Shown here: piece after piece, positions 27,219-35,335 of the stretch
How the letters are laid out: each line of letters begins with the position of its first letter
How positions within the stretch are numbered: position 1 is the stretch's first letter
Source: Azoarcus olearius
Lineage (GTDB): Bacteria; Pseudomonadota; Gammaproteobacteria; Burkholderiales; Rhodocyclaceae
Length of the DNA: 64,000 bases
Direction of reading: 5' to 3'
Assembly (NCBI RefSeq): GCF_001682385.1
Contig: NZ_CP016210.1
Span: forward strand, 124,001-188,000
The notes under the pieces: model-generated
Told to the model about the DNA's origin: nothing
The model's database searches: none
Seen by the model: the letters and a program-made list of their open reading frames with translations, nothing else
Program-made: the position numbers and the translations under genes

Positions 27219-27986
27219 ATGAGCGAGTTCATTCTCGAAACCACGGGGCTCACCAAGGAGTTCAAGGGCTTCGTCGCCGTGTCCGGCGTGGACCTCAAAG
27301 TCCAGCGCGGCCACATCCATGCGCTGATCGGCCCCAATGGCGCCGGCAAGACCACGGTCTTCAACCTGCTGACCAAGTTCCTGCCGCCCACCGCCGGCAC
27401 GATCCGTTTCGAGGGTGAGGACATCACCCGCGAGGCGCCGGCGGTCACCGCGCGCCGGGGGTTGATCCGCTCGTTCCAGATTTCCGCCACCTTCCCCAAG
27501 CTCACCGTGCTGGAGAACGTGCGCATCGGCCTGCAGCGCAAGCTCGGCACCGGCTTCCACTTCTGGCGTTCGGAGAAGTCGCTGAACGTGCTCAACGACC
27601 GCGCGATGGCGCTGCTGGAATCGGTGGATCTCGGCAAGTTCGCCGATACGATCACCGGCGAGATGCCCTACGGCCGCAAGCGCGCGCTGGAGATCGCCAC
27701 CACGCTGGCGCTCGAGCCGACGATGATGCTGCTCGACGAGCCGACCCAGGGCATGGGCCACGAGGACATCGAGCGCGTCGTCGCGCTGATCCGCAAGGTG
27801 GCCGAGAACCGCACCATCCTGATGGTGGAGCACAACCTGTCGGTGGTCGCCAACCTGTGCGACCGCATCACGGTGCTCACGCGCGGCAGCATCCTCGCCG
27901 AAGGCAGCTACGAAGAAGTGTCGAAGAATCCCAAGGTGCTCGAAGCCTACGTCGGTTCCGACGACATGGCCGACGCCCATCACTAG
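27219..27986 (+). CDS. HAAT-family ABC transporter ATPase (LivG type)
   Basis: 255 aa. Walker A is GPNGAGKTT (38-46), Walker B is MMLLDEPTQGM and the switch His is in MVEHNLSV. The signature loop is MPYGRKRALEIA, the form common in LivG/BraF ATPases. It is the first gene of the operon ATPase-ATPase-binding protein-permease-permease, which forms a complete uptake system for branched-chain amino acids or other small organic acids or amides. The ATG at 27219 matches the family start; an upstream in-frame extension is non-coding. Confidence 0.94.
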   Translation: MSEFILETTGLTKEFKGFVAVSGVDLKVQRGHIHALIGPNGAGKTTVFNLLTKFLPPTAGTIRFEGEDITREAPAVTARRGLIRSFQISATFPKLTVLENVRIGLQRKLGTGFHFWRSEKSLNVLNDRAMALLESVDLGKFADTITGEMPYGRKRALEIATTLALEPTMMLLDEPTQGMGHEDIERVVALIRKVAENRTILMVEHNLSVVANLCDRITVLTRGSILAEGSYEEVSKNPKVLEAYVGSDDMADAHH

Positions 27987-28002
27987 GCCGAGGCCACGAT
28001 CC

Positions 28003-28725
28003 ATGACCAGCGCCTTTGAATCCCATGCCGAAATGCTGCGGATCAGCGATCTGCACGCCTTCTACGGCGAATCCCACATCCTGCACGGCATCGACCTGCA
28101 GGTCGCGCGCGGCGAATGCGTCACCTTGCTCGGGCGTAACGGCTCCGGCCGCTCGACCACGCTGAAGTCCATCCTCGGCCTGGTCGGCCGCCGCAGCGGC
28201 TCGATCATGGTGAATGGCAACGAGGTCATCGCCGAGCCCACCCACCGCATGGCGCGCCACGGCGTCGGCTACGTGCCGGAGGAACGCGCGATCTTCGCCT
28301 CGCTGACGGCCGAGGAGAACCTGCTGCTGCCGCCGCAGGTATCCAGCGGCGGCATGAGCGTGGACGAGATCTACGGGATGTTCCCCAACCTGCTCGAACG
28401 CCGCAACAGCCCGGGTACCAAGCTGTCCGGCGGCGAACAGCAGATGCTGGCGATGGCGCGCGTGCTGCGTACCGGGGCCAAGCTGCTGCTGCTCGACGAG
28501 ATCACCGAAGGCCTCGCACCGGTCATCGTCAAGAAGCTCGGCGAGGTCATCACCGAACTGAAATCGCGCGGTTTCACCATCGTGCTGGTGGAGCAGAACT
28601 TCCGCTTTGCCGCGCCGCTGGCCGACCGCCACTACGTGCTCGAGCACGGCGAGATCATCGCCACCATCCAGAAGGACGAACTGCCAGGACGGATGGACTG
28701 GCTGCACCAGACGCTCGGGGTCTGA
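28003..28725 (+). CDS. HAAT-family ABC transporter ATPase (LivF type) with Arg in Walker A
   Basis: 240 aa. The second ATPase of the transporter. The signature LSGGEQQMLAMAR, Walker B LLLLDEITEGL and the switch region VLVEQNFRF are intact. The Walker A loop reads GRNGSGRST (44-52): Arg50 (codon CGC) replaces the invariant Lys that contacts ATP phosphates. In a heterodimer one weakened site can be tolerated, so the transporter may still work through the LivG-type subunit. Confidence 0.93.
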   Translation: MTSAFESHAEMLRISDLHAFYGESHILHGIDLQVARGECVTLLGRNGSGRSTTLKSILGLVGRRSGSIMVNGNEVIAEPTHRMARHGVGYVPEERAIFASLTAEENLLLPPQVSSGGMSVDEIYGMFPNLLERRNSPGTKLSGGEQQMLAMARVLRTGAKLLLLDEITEGLAPVIVKKLGEVITELKSRGFTIVLVEQNFRFAAPLADRHYVLEHGEIIATIQKDELPGRMDWLHQTLGV

Positions 28726-28759
28726 CCCGGTGCGCCACCACAACGAACGGAGACGAGAC

Positions 28760-29974
28760 ATGCATACGAAGAAGCTGTTGACCGCCGCCTGCACCGCGGC
28801 CCTGGCGATGCTGGCCACCGGCGCGCACGCGCAGTTTTCCGGCAACACTGTGAAGATCGGCGTGCTGACCGACATGTCGGGCACCTATTCCGACCTCGCC
28901 GGCCAGGGCGCGGTCGTCGCCACCCAGATGGCGATCGAGGACTTCGTCGCGAAGGAAAAGCCGGGCTTCAAGGTGGAGATGGTGTCCGCCGACCACCAGA
29001 ACAAGGCCGACATCGCCTCCAACAAGGCGCGCGAGTGGTTCGAGCGTGAAGGCGTCGATACCGCCACCGAGCTGGTCACCACTTCCACCGCGCTGGCGGT
29101 GATGAAGGTGGCCAAGGAGATGAACAAGGTCGTGCTGATGAACGGCCCCGGCTCCACCCCGATCACCAACGAGCAGTGCAACGACGTCAGCGTGCACTAC
29201 ACCTACGACACCTATGCGCTTGCCAACGGCACCGCCAAGGCGGTGACCCAGCAGGGCGGCAAGAACTGGTTCTTCCTCACCGCCGACTACGCCTTCGGCC
29301 AGGCGCTGGAAAAGGACTCGTCGGCGGTCGTCACCGCCAACGGCGGCAAGGTGGTCGGCTCGGTGCGCCACCCCTTCCCGGCCTCGGACTTCTCGTCTTT
29401 CCTGCTGCAGGCGCAGGCTTCCAACGCCCAGATCATCGGTCTCGCCAATGCCGGCGCCGACACCACCAACGCGATCAAGCAGGCGGCCGAATTCGGCATC
29501 ACGCCCAAGCAGCAGCTCGCCGGCCTGCTGATGTTCATCTCCGACGTCCATTCGCTCGGCCTCAAGAACGCCCAGGGCATGTTCCTGACCACCGGCTTCT
29601 ACTGGGATCTCAATGACGAAACCCGCGCCTGGTCCAAGCGCTTCTTCGACAAGCAGAAGCGCATGCCGACCATGGTGCAGGCCGGCCAGTATTCCTCGGT
29701 GATGCACTACCTGAAGGCGGTGAAGGCTGCCGGCACCGACGACACCACCAAGGTGATGGCGCAGATGAAGAAGACCCCGATCAACGACTTCTTCGCCAAG
29801 AACGGCCAGATCCGCGAGGACGGCCGCATGGTGCACGACATGTACCTGGTGCAGGTCAAGAAGCCGGAAGAATCCAAGTACCCGTGGGACTACTACCACG
29901 TGAAGCAGGTGATTCCGGGCGCCGAAGCCTTCCAGCCGCTGTCGCTGTCGCGCTGCCCGCTGGTCAAGAAGTGA
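28760..29974 (+). CDS. ABC transporter periplasmic substrate-binding protein (HAAT family)
   Basis: 404 aa with a signal peptide (about 1-24, TGAHAQ). Type I periplasmic-binding fold of the Leu/Ile/Val-binding superfamily, beginning VKIGVLTDMSGTYSDLAGQGA. Members of this group bind branched-chain or aromatic amino acids, amides, urea or aromatic acids, and the ligand is not evident. ATG at 28760 is preceded by GGAGACGAG. A GC hairpin separates it from the permease genes, which may let it accumulate in excess. Confidence 0.93.
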   Translation: MHTKKLLTAACTAALAMLATGAHAQFSGNTVKIGVLTDMSGTYSDLAGQGAVVATQMAIEDFVAKEKPGFKVEMVSADHQNKADIASNKAREWFEREGVDTATELVTTSTALAVMKVAKEMNKVVLMNGPGSTPITNEQCNDVSVHYTYDTYALANGTAKAVTQQGGKNWFFLTADYAFGQALEKDSSAVVTANGGKVVGSVRHPFPASDFSSFLLQAQASNAQIIGLANAGADTTNAIKQAAEFGITPKQQLAGLLMFISDVHSLGLKNAQGMFLTTGFYWDLNDETRAWSKRFFDKQKRMPTMVQAGQYSSVMHYLKAVKAAGTDDTTKVMAQMKKTPINDFFAKNGQIREDGRMVHDMYLVQVKKPEESKYPWDYYHVKQVIPGAEAFQPLSLSRCPLVKK

Positions 29975-29994
29975 TCTGATCCACCACGACGCGC

Positions 29995-30014
29995 GGGGCG
30001 GCCAGCGCCGCCCC
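29995..30014 (+). promoter_or_regulatory. GC-rich intercistronic hairpin
   Basis: GGGGCGG and CCGCCCC form a perfect 7-bp stem with a 6-base loop between the binding-protein gene and the first permease gene. There is no T-run, so it is not a classic terminator. In similar operons such hairpins protect the upstream mRNA and allow excess binding protein; that role is inferred here. Confidence 0.45.
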
Positions 30015-30030
30015 CGCTCGGGAGCCACCC

Positions 30031-30915
30031 ATGGAAATCTTCGGAGTGCCGAGTGCGCTGTTCGGCAGCCAGCTGCTGATCGGCCTGATCAACGGTTCCT
30101 TCTACGCCATCCTCAGCCTCGGGCTGGCGATCATCTTCGGCCTGCTCAACATCATCAACTTCGCGCATGGCGCGCAGTACATGATGGGCGCCTTCGTGGC
30201 CTGGATCGCGCTGACCAAGTTCGGCGTCAACTACTGGGTGGCGCTGCTGCTGTCGCCGATCCTGATCGGCGCACTCGGCGTGGTGCTCGAACGCACGATG
30301 CTGAGAAAGCTCTACAAGCTCGATCACCTTTACGGATTGCTGCTCACCTTCGGCCTCGCGCTGATCTTCGAAGGCATCTTCCGCGACCAGTACGGTATTT
30401 CCGGCCAGGCCTACGAGGTGCCCGATGCGCTCAAGGGCGGCGTCAATCTGGGCTTCATGTTCATGCCGATCTACCGCGGCTGGGTCGTCGTCGCCGCGCT
30501 CGCGGTGTGCTTCGGCACCTGGTTCATGATCGAAAAGACCAAGCTCGGCGCCTACCTGCGCGCCGGCACCGAAAACCCGCAGATCGTGCAGGCGCTCGGC
30601 ATCAACGTGCCGCTGCTGATCACCTTCACCTACGGCTACGGCGTTGCGCTTGCCGCCTTCGCCGGCGTGCTCGCCGCGCCGATCTACCAGGTGAGCCCGC
30701 AGATGGGCGCCAACCTCATCATCGTGGTGTTCGCGGTGGTGGTGATCGGCGGCATGGGCTCGATCATGGGCTCCATCGTCACCGGCCTCGGCCTCGGCCT
30801 GATCGAGGGCCTGACGCGGGTGTTCTACCCCGAAGCCTCGGCGGTGGTGGTGTTCTTCATCATGGTCATCGTGCTGCTGGTGCGCCCGGCCGGACTGTTC
30901 GGCAAGGCCGCCTGA
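30031..30915 (+). CDS. HAAT-family ABC transporter permease (LivH type)
   Basis: 294 aa with about eight membrane helices. The family pattern is clear at the N-terminus (LLIGLINGSFYAILSLGLAI, then FGLLNIINFAHGA) and the EAA-like cytoplasmic loop (TENPQIVQALGINV). It forms half of the inner-membrane channel with the LivM-type protein. Confidence 0.94.
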   Translation: MEIFGVPSALFGSQLLIGLINGSFYAILSLGLAIIFGLLNIINFAHGAQYMMGAFVAWIALTKFGVNYWVALLLSPILIGALGVVLERTMLRKLYKLDHLYGLLLTFGLALIFEGIFRDQYGISGQAYEVPDALKGGVNLGFMFMPIYRGWVVVAALAVCFGTWFMIEKTKLGAYLRAGTENPQIVQALGINVPLLITFTYGYGVALAAFAGVLAAPIYQVSPQMGANLIIVVFAVVVIGGMGSIMGSIVTGLGLGLIEGLTRVFYPEASAVVVFFIMVIVLLVRPAGLFGKAA

Positions 30916-30939
30916 GGCGTGCGACAAGGAAAAGCGCTC

Positions 30940-31896
30940 ATGAGCTACAACGACAAGTCGCTGTTCGACCGGGCCACGCCGGTGCTGTTCGGCGCGCTCT
31001 TCATCATCGGGCTGGTGGCGCCGTTCGCGGTCTATCCCACCTTCCTGATGAAGATCCTGTGTTTCGGGCTGTTCGCCTGCGCGTTCAACCTGCTGCTCGG
31101 CTTTGCCGGCCTGCTCTCGTTCGGCCACGCCGCCTTCCTCGGCAGCGCCGGCTACGTCTGCGGCATGCTGGTGCGCGACCTTGGCGTCACCCCCGAAGTC
31201 GGCATCATCGGCGGCACGCTGGCCGCCGGCGTGCTGGGCTGGGTGTTCGGCGTGCTGGCGATCCGGCGCAGCGGCATCTACTTCGCGATGATCACGCTGG
31301 CGCTGTCGCAGATGGTGTTCTTCTTCGCGCTGCAGTGGAAGGCGACCGGGGGCGAGGACGGCCTGCAGGGTGTGCCGCGCGGCCACCTGTTCGGGCTGAT
31401 CGACCTCAGCAACAACCTGGCGATGTATTACCTGGTGTTCGCCGTGTTCTGCGCCGGCTTCTTCATCATCTACCGCGCCATCCACTCGCCCTTCGGCCAG
31501 ATCCTGAAGGCGATCCGCGAGAACGAGCCGCGCGCGATCTCGCTCGGCTACGACGTCAGCAAGTACAAGCTGCTCGCCTTCGTGCTGTCGGCCGCGCTTG
31601 CCGGGCTGGCCGGTGCCACCAAGACGCTGGTGTTCCAGCTCGCCTCGCTGACCGACGTGCATTGGCACATGTCGGGCGAGGTGGTGCTGATGACCCTGCT
31701 CGGCGGTCTCGGCACCATCCTCGGCCCGCTGGTCGGCGCCTCGGTCATCGTCAGCCTGCAGAGCGAACTTGCCGACAAGGTCGGCTCCTGGGTGACGGTG
31801 ATCATGGGCGTGATCTTCGTGCTGTGCGTGCTGCTGTTCCGCCGCGGCATCGTCGGCGAGCTGCAGGCGCTGATCCGGCGCAGCGGCATCAACTAG
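30940..31896 (+). CDS. HAAT-family ABC transporter permease (LivM type)
   Basis: 318 aa with about eight to ten membrane helices. Typical motifs are CAFNLLLGFAGLLSFGHAAF, SGIYFAMITLALSQM and the coupling loop IRENEPRAISLGYDVSKYKL. The ATG at 30940 has AAGGA 9 nt upstream. It is the last gene of the transporter operon and is followed by a terminator. Confidence 0.94.
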   Translation: MSYNDKSLFDRATPVLFGALFIIGLVAPFAVYPTFLMKILCFGLFACAFNLLLGFAGLLSFGHAAFLGSAGYVCGMLVRDLGVTPEVGIIGGTLAAGVLGWVFGVLAIRRSGIYFAMITLALSQMVFFFALQWKATGGEDGLQGVPRGHLFGLIDLSNNLAMYYLVFAVFCAGFFIIYRAIHSPFGQILKAIRENEPRAISLGYDVSKYKLLAFVLSAALAGLAGATKTLVFQLASLTDVHWHMSGEVVLMTLLGGLGTILGPLVGASVIVSLQSELADKVGSWVTVIMGVIFVLCVLLFRRGIVGELQALIRRSGIN

Positions 31897-31988
31897 ACAA
31901 GGCGAGGAGGAGACAGGCGGGCGCGGCATTGCCGCCTCGCCCACAACACGCGCGGCGGGCGTCTTCGCCCGACCGCCGCGGGCAGTAT

Positions 31989-32013
31989 GGGCCGGCCTGG
32001 AGCCGGCCCTTTT
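31989..32013 (+). terminator. Rho-independent terminator of the HAAT transporter operon
   Basis: GGGCCGGC (31989-31996) pairs with GCCGGCCC (32002-32009) around a 5-base loop and is followed by TTTT. It lies between the permease gene and the convergent rlmN-like gene. Confidence 0.85.
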
Positions 32014-32051
32014 CATTCAAGCCGGCAGCCGCCGGCTCCGCGATTACGGTT

Positions 32052-33095
32052 TCATGCGGTGGGCGGCGTCGCCCGCGCCGTGCGGGGCCGGCGGTCCATC
32101 TTCACCACCCGCGCGCGCAGCTGGCCGCAGCCGCCTTCGACGTCCTGCCCGGCCGACTGGCGCAGCTTGGCGAGCACGCCGTGGCGGTGCAGGTAGGCCG
32201 CAAGCGCCACCGCCGCCTCCCGGCCCGGCCGGCGGAAGTCGAGTTCGGGCACGCTGTTGTAGGGGATCAGGTTCATCAGCGCGTACTTGCCCCGCAACAG
32301 CCGGACGATGCCGTCCATTTCTTCCGGGCTGTCGTTCACGCCTTCGATCAGCGTCCATTGGTACTGGATCGGATAACCGGTGCTGCGCGCATAGCGCTCG
32401 CCGAGTTCCACCAGTTCCTCGGGCGCGATCTGCGGAGCGCGCGGCAGCAGTTGCGCGCGCAAGTCGGCGCGGGTGGTGTGCAGCGACAGCGCCAGTGCCG
32501 GCTTCACGCGCTGCCGGGGCAGGCGCTCGAACACCCGGTAGTCGCCCACCGTGGAGAACACCAGATTCTTGTGGCCGATGCCGCCGGCGGTGCCGAGCAG
32601 GTCGATCGCCTCGAGCACGTTGTCGAGGTTGTGGGCCGGTTCGCCCATGCCCATGAACACCACTTTCTTCACCGGCCGCAGGCTGCGCGCCAGCACCACC
32701 TGGGCGACGATCTCCGCGCTGCCGAGCTGGCGCAGCAGGCCCTCGCGCCCGGTCATGCAGAACACGCAGCCGACCGCGCAGCCGAGCTGGGTGGATACGC
32801 ACAGACCGTCGCGCAGCAGCAGCACGCTCTCCACCGTCTGGCCGTCGGCCAGTTCCACCAGCAGGCGGGCCGAGCCATCCTCGCCGGGGTGCTGCGAGCG
32901 CAGCCGCGCCAGCCCTTCCAGCTCGGCGGTCAGCGCGGGCAGCGCCTCGCGCAGCGCCAGCGGCAGGAAATCCTTGGCCGCCTGGCGGCGGTTATCCATC
33001 GAGCTGCGTTGCACCCAGGCGCGCAGCACCCGTTGCTCGTGGGCAGGTTTGGCGCCGAGTGCGCGCAGGCGTTGGGTCAGGTCGTCGATCCGCAT
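32052..33095 (-). CDS. RlmN-family radical SAM methyltransferase
   Basis: 347 aa. The radical SAM cluster motif is Cys106/Cys110/Cys113 (CAVGCVFC), with GMGEPAHN and SLHTTRADLR as in RlmN/Cfr. The C-terminal catalytic cysteine is in GCGQLRAR. RlmN methylates C2 of A2503 in 23S rRNA and A37 in some tRNAs. The protein is somewhat shorter than housekeeping RlmN and is not beside ndk, pilF or hisS, the usual neighbourhood, so it may be a second, divergent paralogue. Confidence 0.85.
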   Translation of the reverse strand: MRIDDLTQRLRALGAKPAHEQRVLRAWVQRSSMDNRRQAAKDFLPLALREALPALTAELEGLARLRSQHPGEDGSARLLVELADGQTVESVLLLRDGLCVSTQLGCAVGCVFCMTGREGLLRQLGSAEIVAQVVLARSLRPVKKVVFMGMGEPAHNLDNVLEAIDLLGTAGGIGHKNLVFSTVGDYRVFERLPRQRVKPALALSLHTTRADLRAQLLPRAPQIAPEELVELGERYARSTGYPIQYQWTLIEGVNDSPEEMDGIVRLLRGKYALMNLIPYNSVPELDFRRPGREAAVALAAYLHRHGVLAKLRQSAGQDVEGGCGQLRARVVKMDRRPRTARATPPTA

Positions 33096-33170
33096 CAGGG
33101 GGTGGATGGTAGCGCGAACCGGCGGCCGCGCGCTGTGCCGCTGCGCGGCCGAAGCCGCTACGATCGCCGG

Positions 33171-33596
33171 ATGGAATCCGCGGCCGTTTTCCGCCTGCTC
33201 GCCAACGCGGTCCTGGTCCTCCACGCGGGCTTCGTGCTCTTCGTGGTGGCCGGGCTGGTGTTGATCCTCGTCGGCGGCGCCCTCGACTGGCGCTGGGTGC
33301 GTGACGTGCGCCTGCGCGTGCTGCATCTGGCGGCGATCGGCGTGGTGGTGGCCGAATCCTGGCTTGGAGTCGTGTGCCCGCTGACCACGCTGGAGCTGTG
33401 GCTGCGGCGGCTGGGCGGGCAGATCGGCTACGAAGGCGATTTCGTTGCGTTCTGGCTGCGCCGGCTGCTGTTCTTCGACGCCCCCGGCTGGGTATTCGTG
33501 CTCGCCTACACGGGGTTCGCGGCGCTGGTGCTGCTGGCATGGTGGCGGTACCCGCCGCGCCGGCCCCGCCGGCCCGCGCAGGACGATGGCAACTAG
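33171..33596 (+). CDS. DUF2784 membrane protein
   Basis: 141 aa with four hydrophobic helices (for example VFRLLANAVLVLHAGFVLFV near the N-terminus) and the family motif CPLTTLELWLR. It is predicted to lie in the inner membrane; function is unknown. It is divergent from the rlmN-like gene with 75 bp between starts. No clear ribosome site precedes the ATG. Confidence 0.82.
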   Translation: MESAAVFRLLANAVLVLHAGFVLFVVAGLVLILVGGALDWRWVRDVRLRVLHLAAIGVVVAESWLGVVCPLTTLELWLRRLGGQIGYEGDFVAFWLRRLLFFDAPGWVFVLAYTGFAALVLLAWWRYPPRRPRRPAQDDGN

Positions 33597-33665
33597 GGTA
33601 AATTCAGGCGGAATGTGCGCCGACGGTCCGCCGTCGCGCCGTCTCCCTGATCAGGAGTGACCCCC

Positions 33666-33875
33666 ATGAACACTTCCACCCTGTTACGTCTGGCCGTCGT
33701 GGCGTGCGCCCCGGCGCTGCTGACCGCATGCTCCACCCAAAGCTGGTATGAAGGCGCGCGCGTCCATGCCGAGAACGAATGCCGCCGGCAGCCCGGCAGC
33801 GCGGCGGAGGAATGCATGGCGCGGGTGAATACCCAGCGCTACGAGGACTATGAGCGCGCGCGCAAGGCGCAGTAG
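33666..33875 (+). CDS. Small lipoprotein
   Basis: 69 aa. A short lipoprotein signal ends in the lipobox LLTAC, so the mature protein should be lipid-anchored at its first Cys. The rest (WYEGARVHAENECRRQ, RYEDYERARKAQ) is charged and helical. The ATG at 33666 has AGGAG about 8 nt upstream. The last 26 bp overlap the next gene in another frame. Function unknown. Confidence 0.78.
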   Translation: MNTSTLLRLAVVACAPALLTACSTQSWYEGARVHAENECRRQPGSAAEECMARVNTQRYEDYERARKAQ

Positions 33876-34191
33876 TGGCGCCGCGGCCCGGGGGCTGGCC
33901 GCGCTCCCCAACCTTGGCGTGCGTTCGGCGTCCATGCTCGACGCTGCCGGCATCCACTCGGAGGCGGAACTGCGTGCTCTTGGTGCGGTGGCGGCCTACG
34001 CCCGGGTCAAGCGCAGCGGCGCGCGGCCGGGGCTCAACCTGCTGTGGGCGCTGGAGGGCGCCTTGAGCGGAATACCCTGGCAGATCGTTGCCCGCGAGCA
34101 TCGCACCAGCCTGTTGCTGGCGCTGGAGGACGAAGACCGCGGTGCATCCGCTGGATTGGCTGGAAATCACGACGGACGAAGGAGTAACTGA
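33850..34191 (+). CDS. Stand-alone TfoX C-terminal domain protein
   Basis: 113 aa. The core LAALPNLGVRSASMLDAAGI and AELRALGAVAAYARVK matches the TfoX C-terminal domain, a helix-hairpin-helix-like fold. The TfoX N-terminal domain is missing. TfoX/Sxy proteins act in competence control, but the role of single-domain forms is unclear. It overlaps the lipoprotein gene by 26 bp and its stop shares a base with the next ATG, suggesting one transcript. Confidence 0.75.
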   Translation: MSARARRSSGAAARGLAALPNLGVRSASMLDAAGIHSEAELRALGAVAAYARVKRSGARPGLNLLWALEGALSGIPWQIVAREHRTSLLLALEDEDRGASAGLAGNHDGRRSN

Positions 34192-34502
34192 TGATGAAGG
34201 GATACTGGATCGTGCGCGTGGATGTCGCCGACAGCGAGCGATTCATGAACTATGCACAGTTGGCGGGGCCGGCCTTGAAGCTGTACGGCGCGCGATTTCT
34301 CGCGCGCGTCGGCCCTCACACGGTGATCGAGGGCGCGGCGCGTTCGCGCAACACGGTGGTGGAGTTTCCGTCCTACCAGGCAGCGCTCGATTGCTGGCAT
34401 TCACCGGAATACCAGGCCGCCCGCCAGCTGCGTCTCGGCGCCGCCGAGGTGGATATCGTGGTGATCGAAGGTTTCGACGGGGTGCAGCCGGGCCAGTTGT
34501 GA
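34191..34502 (+). CDS. DUF1330 family protein
   Basis: 103 aa, a dimeric alpha/beta-barrel-like small protein. Family motifs are GYWIVRVDVADSERFMNYAQ and the conserved VVEFPSYQAALDCWHSPEYQ. Start ATG overlaps the preceding stop (TGATG). Biochemical role unknown. Confidence 0.85.
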   Translation: MMKGYWIVRVDVADSERFMNYAQLAGPALKLYGARFLARVGPHTVIEGAARSRNTVVEFPSYQAALDCWHSPEYQAARQLRLGAAEVDIVVIEGFDGVQPGQL

Positions 34503-34731
34503 AGCGTCGCGCCCAAGGTTCCCGGGCGCCGGGCGGCGCGGCTCGGGGGCGGCCCTAGCGCCGCGATGCCCTCAGGATCGCGCCGAAGGAGAGCGTTCAT
34601 GCGGTATTTGTCGAGGCGGGGATGCGCTGCGCTCGTCCCGGCATCCTCCTTTGCCCGTGATCCGCTTCGTGCCCGGGCAGTGGAAGGAAGGCTATACCTG
34701 AGTCGCATCCATTGCGGCGCGTGCACAAACT

Positions 34732-35148
34732 TCACGCGCTTGCCGATTTTTCCGTGCCCGGCGGAGGCCGCCCCGGGCGTGGGTGTTCCGCGCCGGCGTC
34801 CTCGGCCGTGCCGCGGTGTTCGTCGCGGATTTCGCGCATCAGGAAGAAATTGAGCCCGGTGCGGATCACCGCCACGGTGGCCAGCTTGCCCAGCTGTTCC
34901 CAGCTGGGCGCCACCGCGGTGCTGAGGATGTCCGCCGCGAGCTGGAACTCGAGCGCCATCGCCAGGTAGCGCGCAAACGCCAGCCGCACCGGATTGAACT
35001 CGTCGTGGCAGTGGTGCAGCCAGTGGCGCGCAAGACCGTGCAGCGCGACCACGATGCCGACGGCGATGATGGCCGCGCCAATGGTCTCCACCAGCAGGCG
35101 CAGCCATTCCACCCCCATCCGCACCCATTCTTCGGCTTCGCTGAACAT
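34732..35148 (-). CDS. DUF1622 membrane protein
   Basis: 138 aa with two to three hydrophobic helices (LLVETIGAAIIAVGIVVALH; LATVAVIRTGLNFFLMREI) and the conserved ARYLAMALEFQLAADIL. An inner-membrane protein of unknown role. The 229-bp gap on its left holds only one doubtful small reading frame (34599-34853). Confidence 0.82.
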   Translation of the reverse strand: MFSEAEEWVRMGVEWLRLLVETIGAAIIAVGIVVALHGLARHWLHHCHDEFNPVRLAFARYLAMALEFQLAADILSTAVAPSWEQLGKLATVAVIRTGLNFFLMREIRDEHRGTAEDAGAEHPRPGRPPPGTEKSASA

Positions 35149-35335
35149 GACCTACCCGAGCACTCCGTTGGCGCCGTCGAGCAAGACGCGTTCCCCGGCC
35201 TGACCCGCGACATGCCGAACGATTGCGCGTTGGCGCGGTCAGGAGAGCGTCTTGCTGCGAACTTTCGTCCGCGATCGTCCCCGGCCTGCGCCGCGGTGAC
35301 GGCCGGGCATGGCCGACCTTGCCGGAGGAATGAGC

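Noticed and set aside
30507-33170. Long plus-strand open frame overlapping the permease genes and antisense to the rlmN-like gene
   Set aside because: Only its last part (33171-33596, DUF2784) is protein-like; the rest is out of frame with clear transporter genes.
34599-34853. Small plus-strand reading frame with a good AAGGAG ribosome site before an ATG
   Set aside because: It has no recognisable motif, is Arg/Pro-rich, and its second half is antisense to the DUF1622 gene. It might be a tiny gene, but the sequence alone does not support it.
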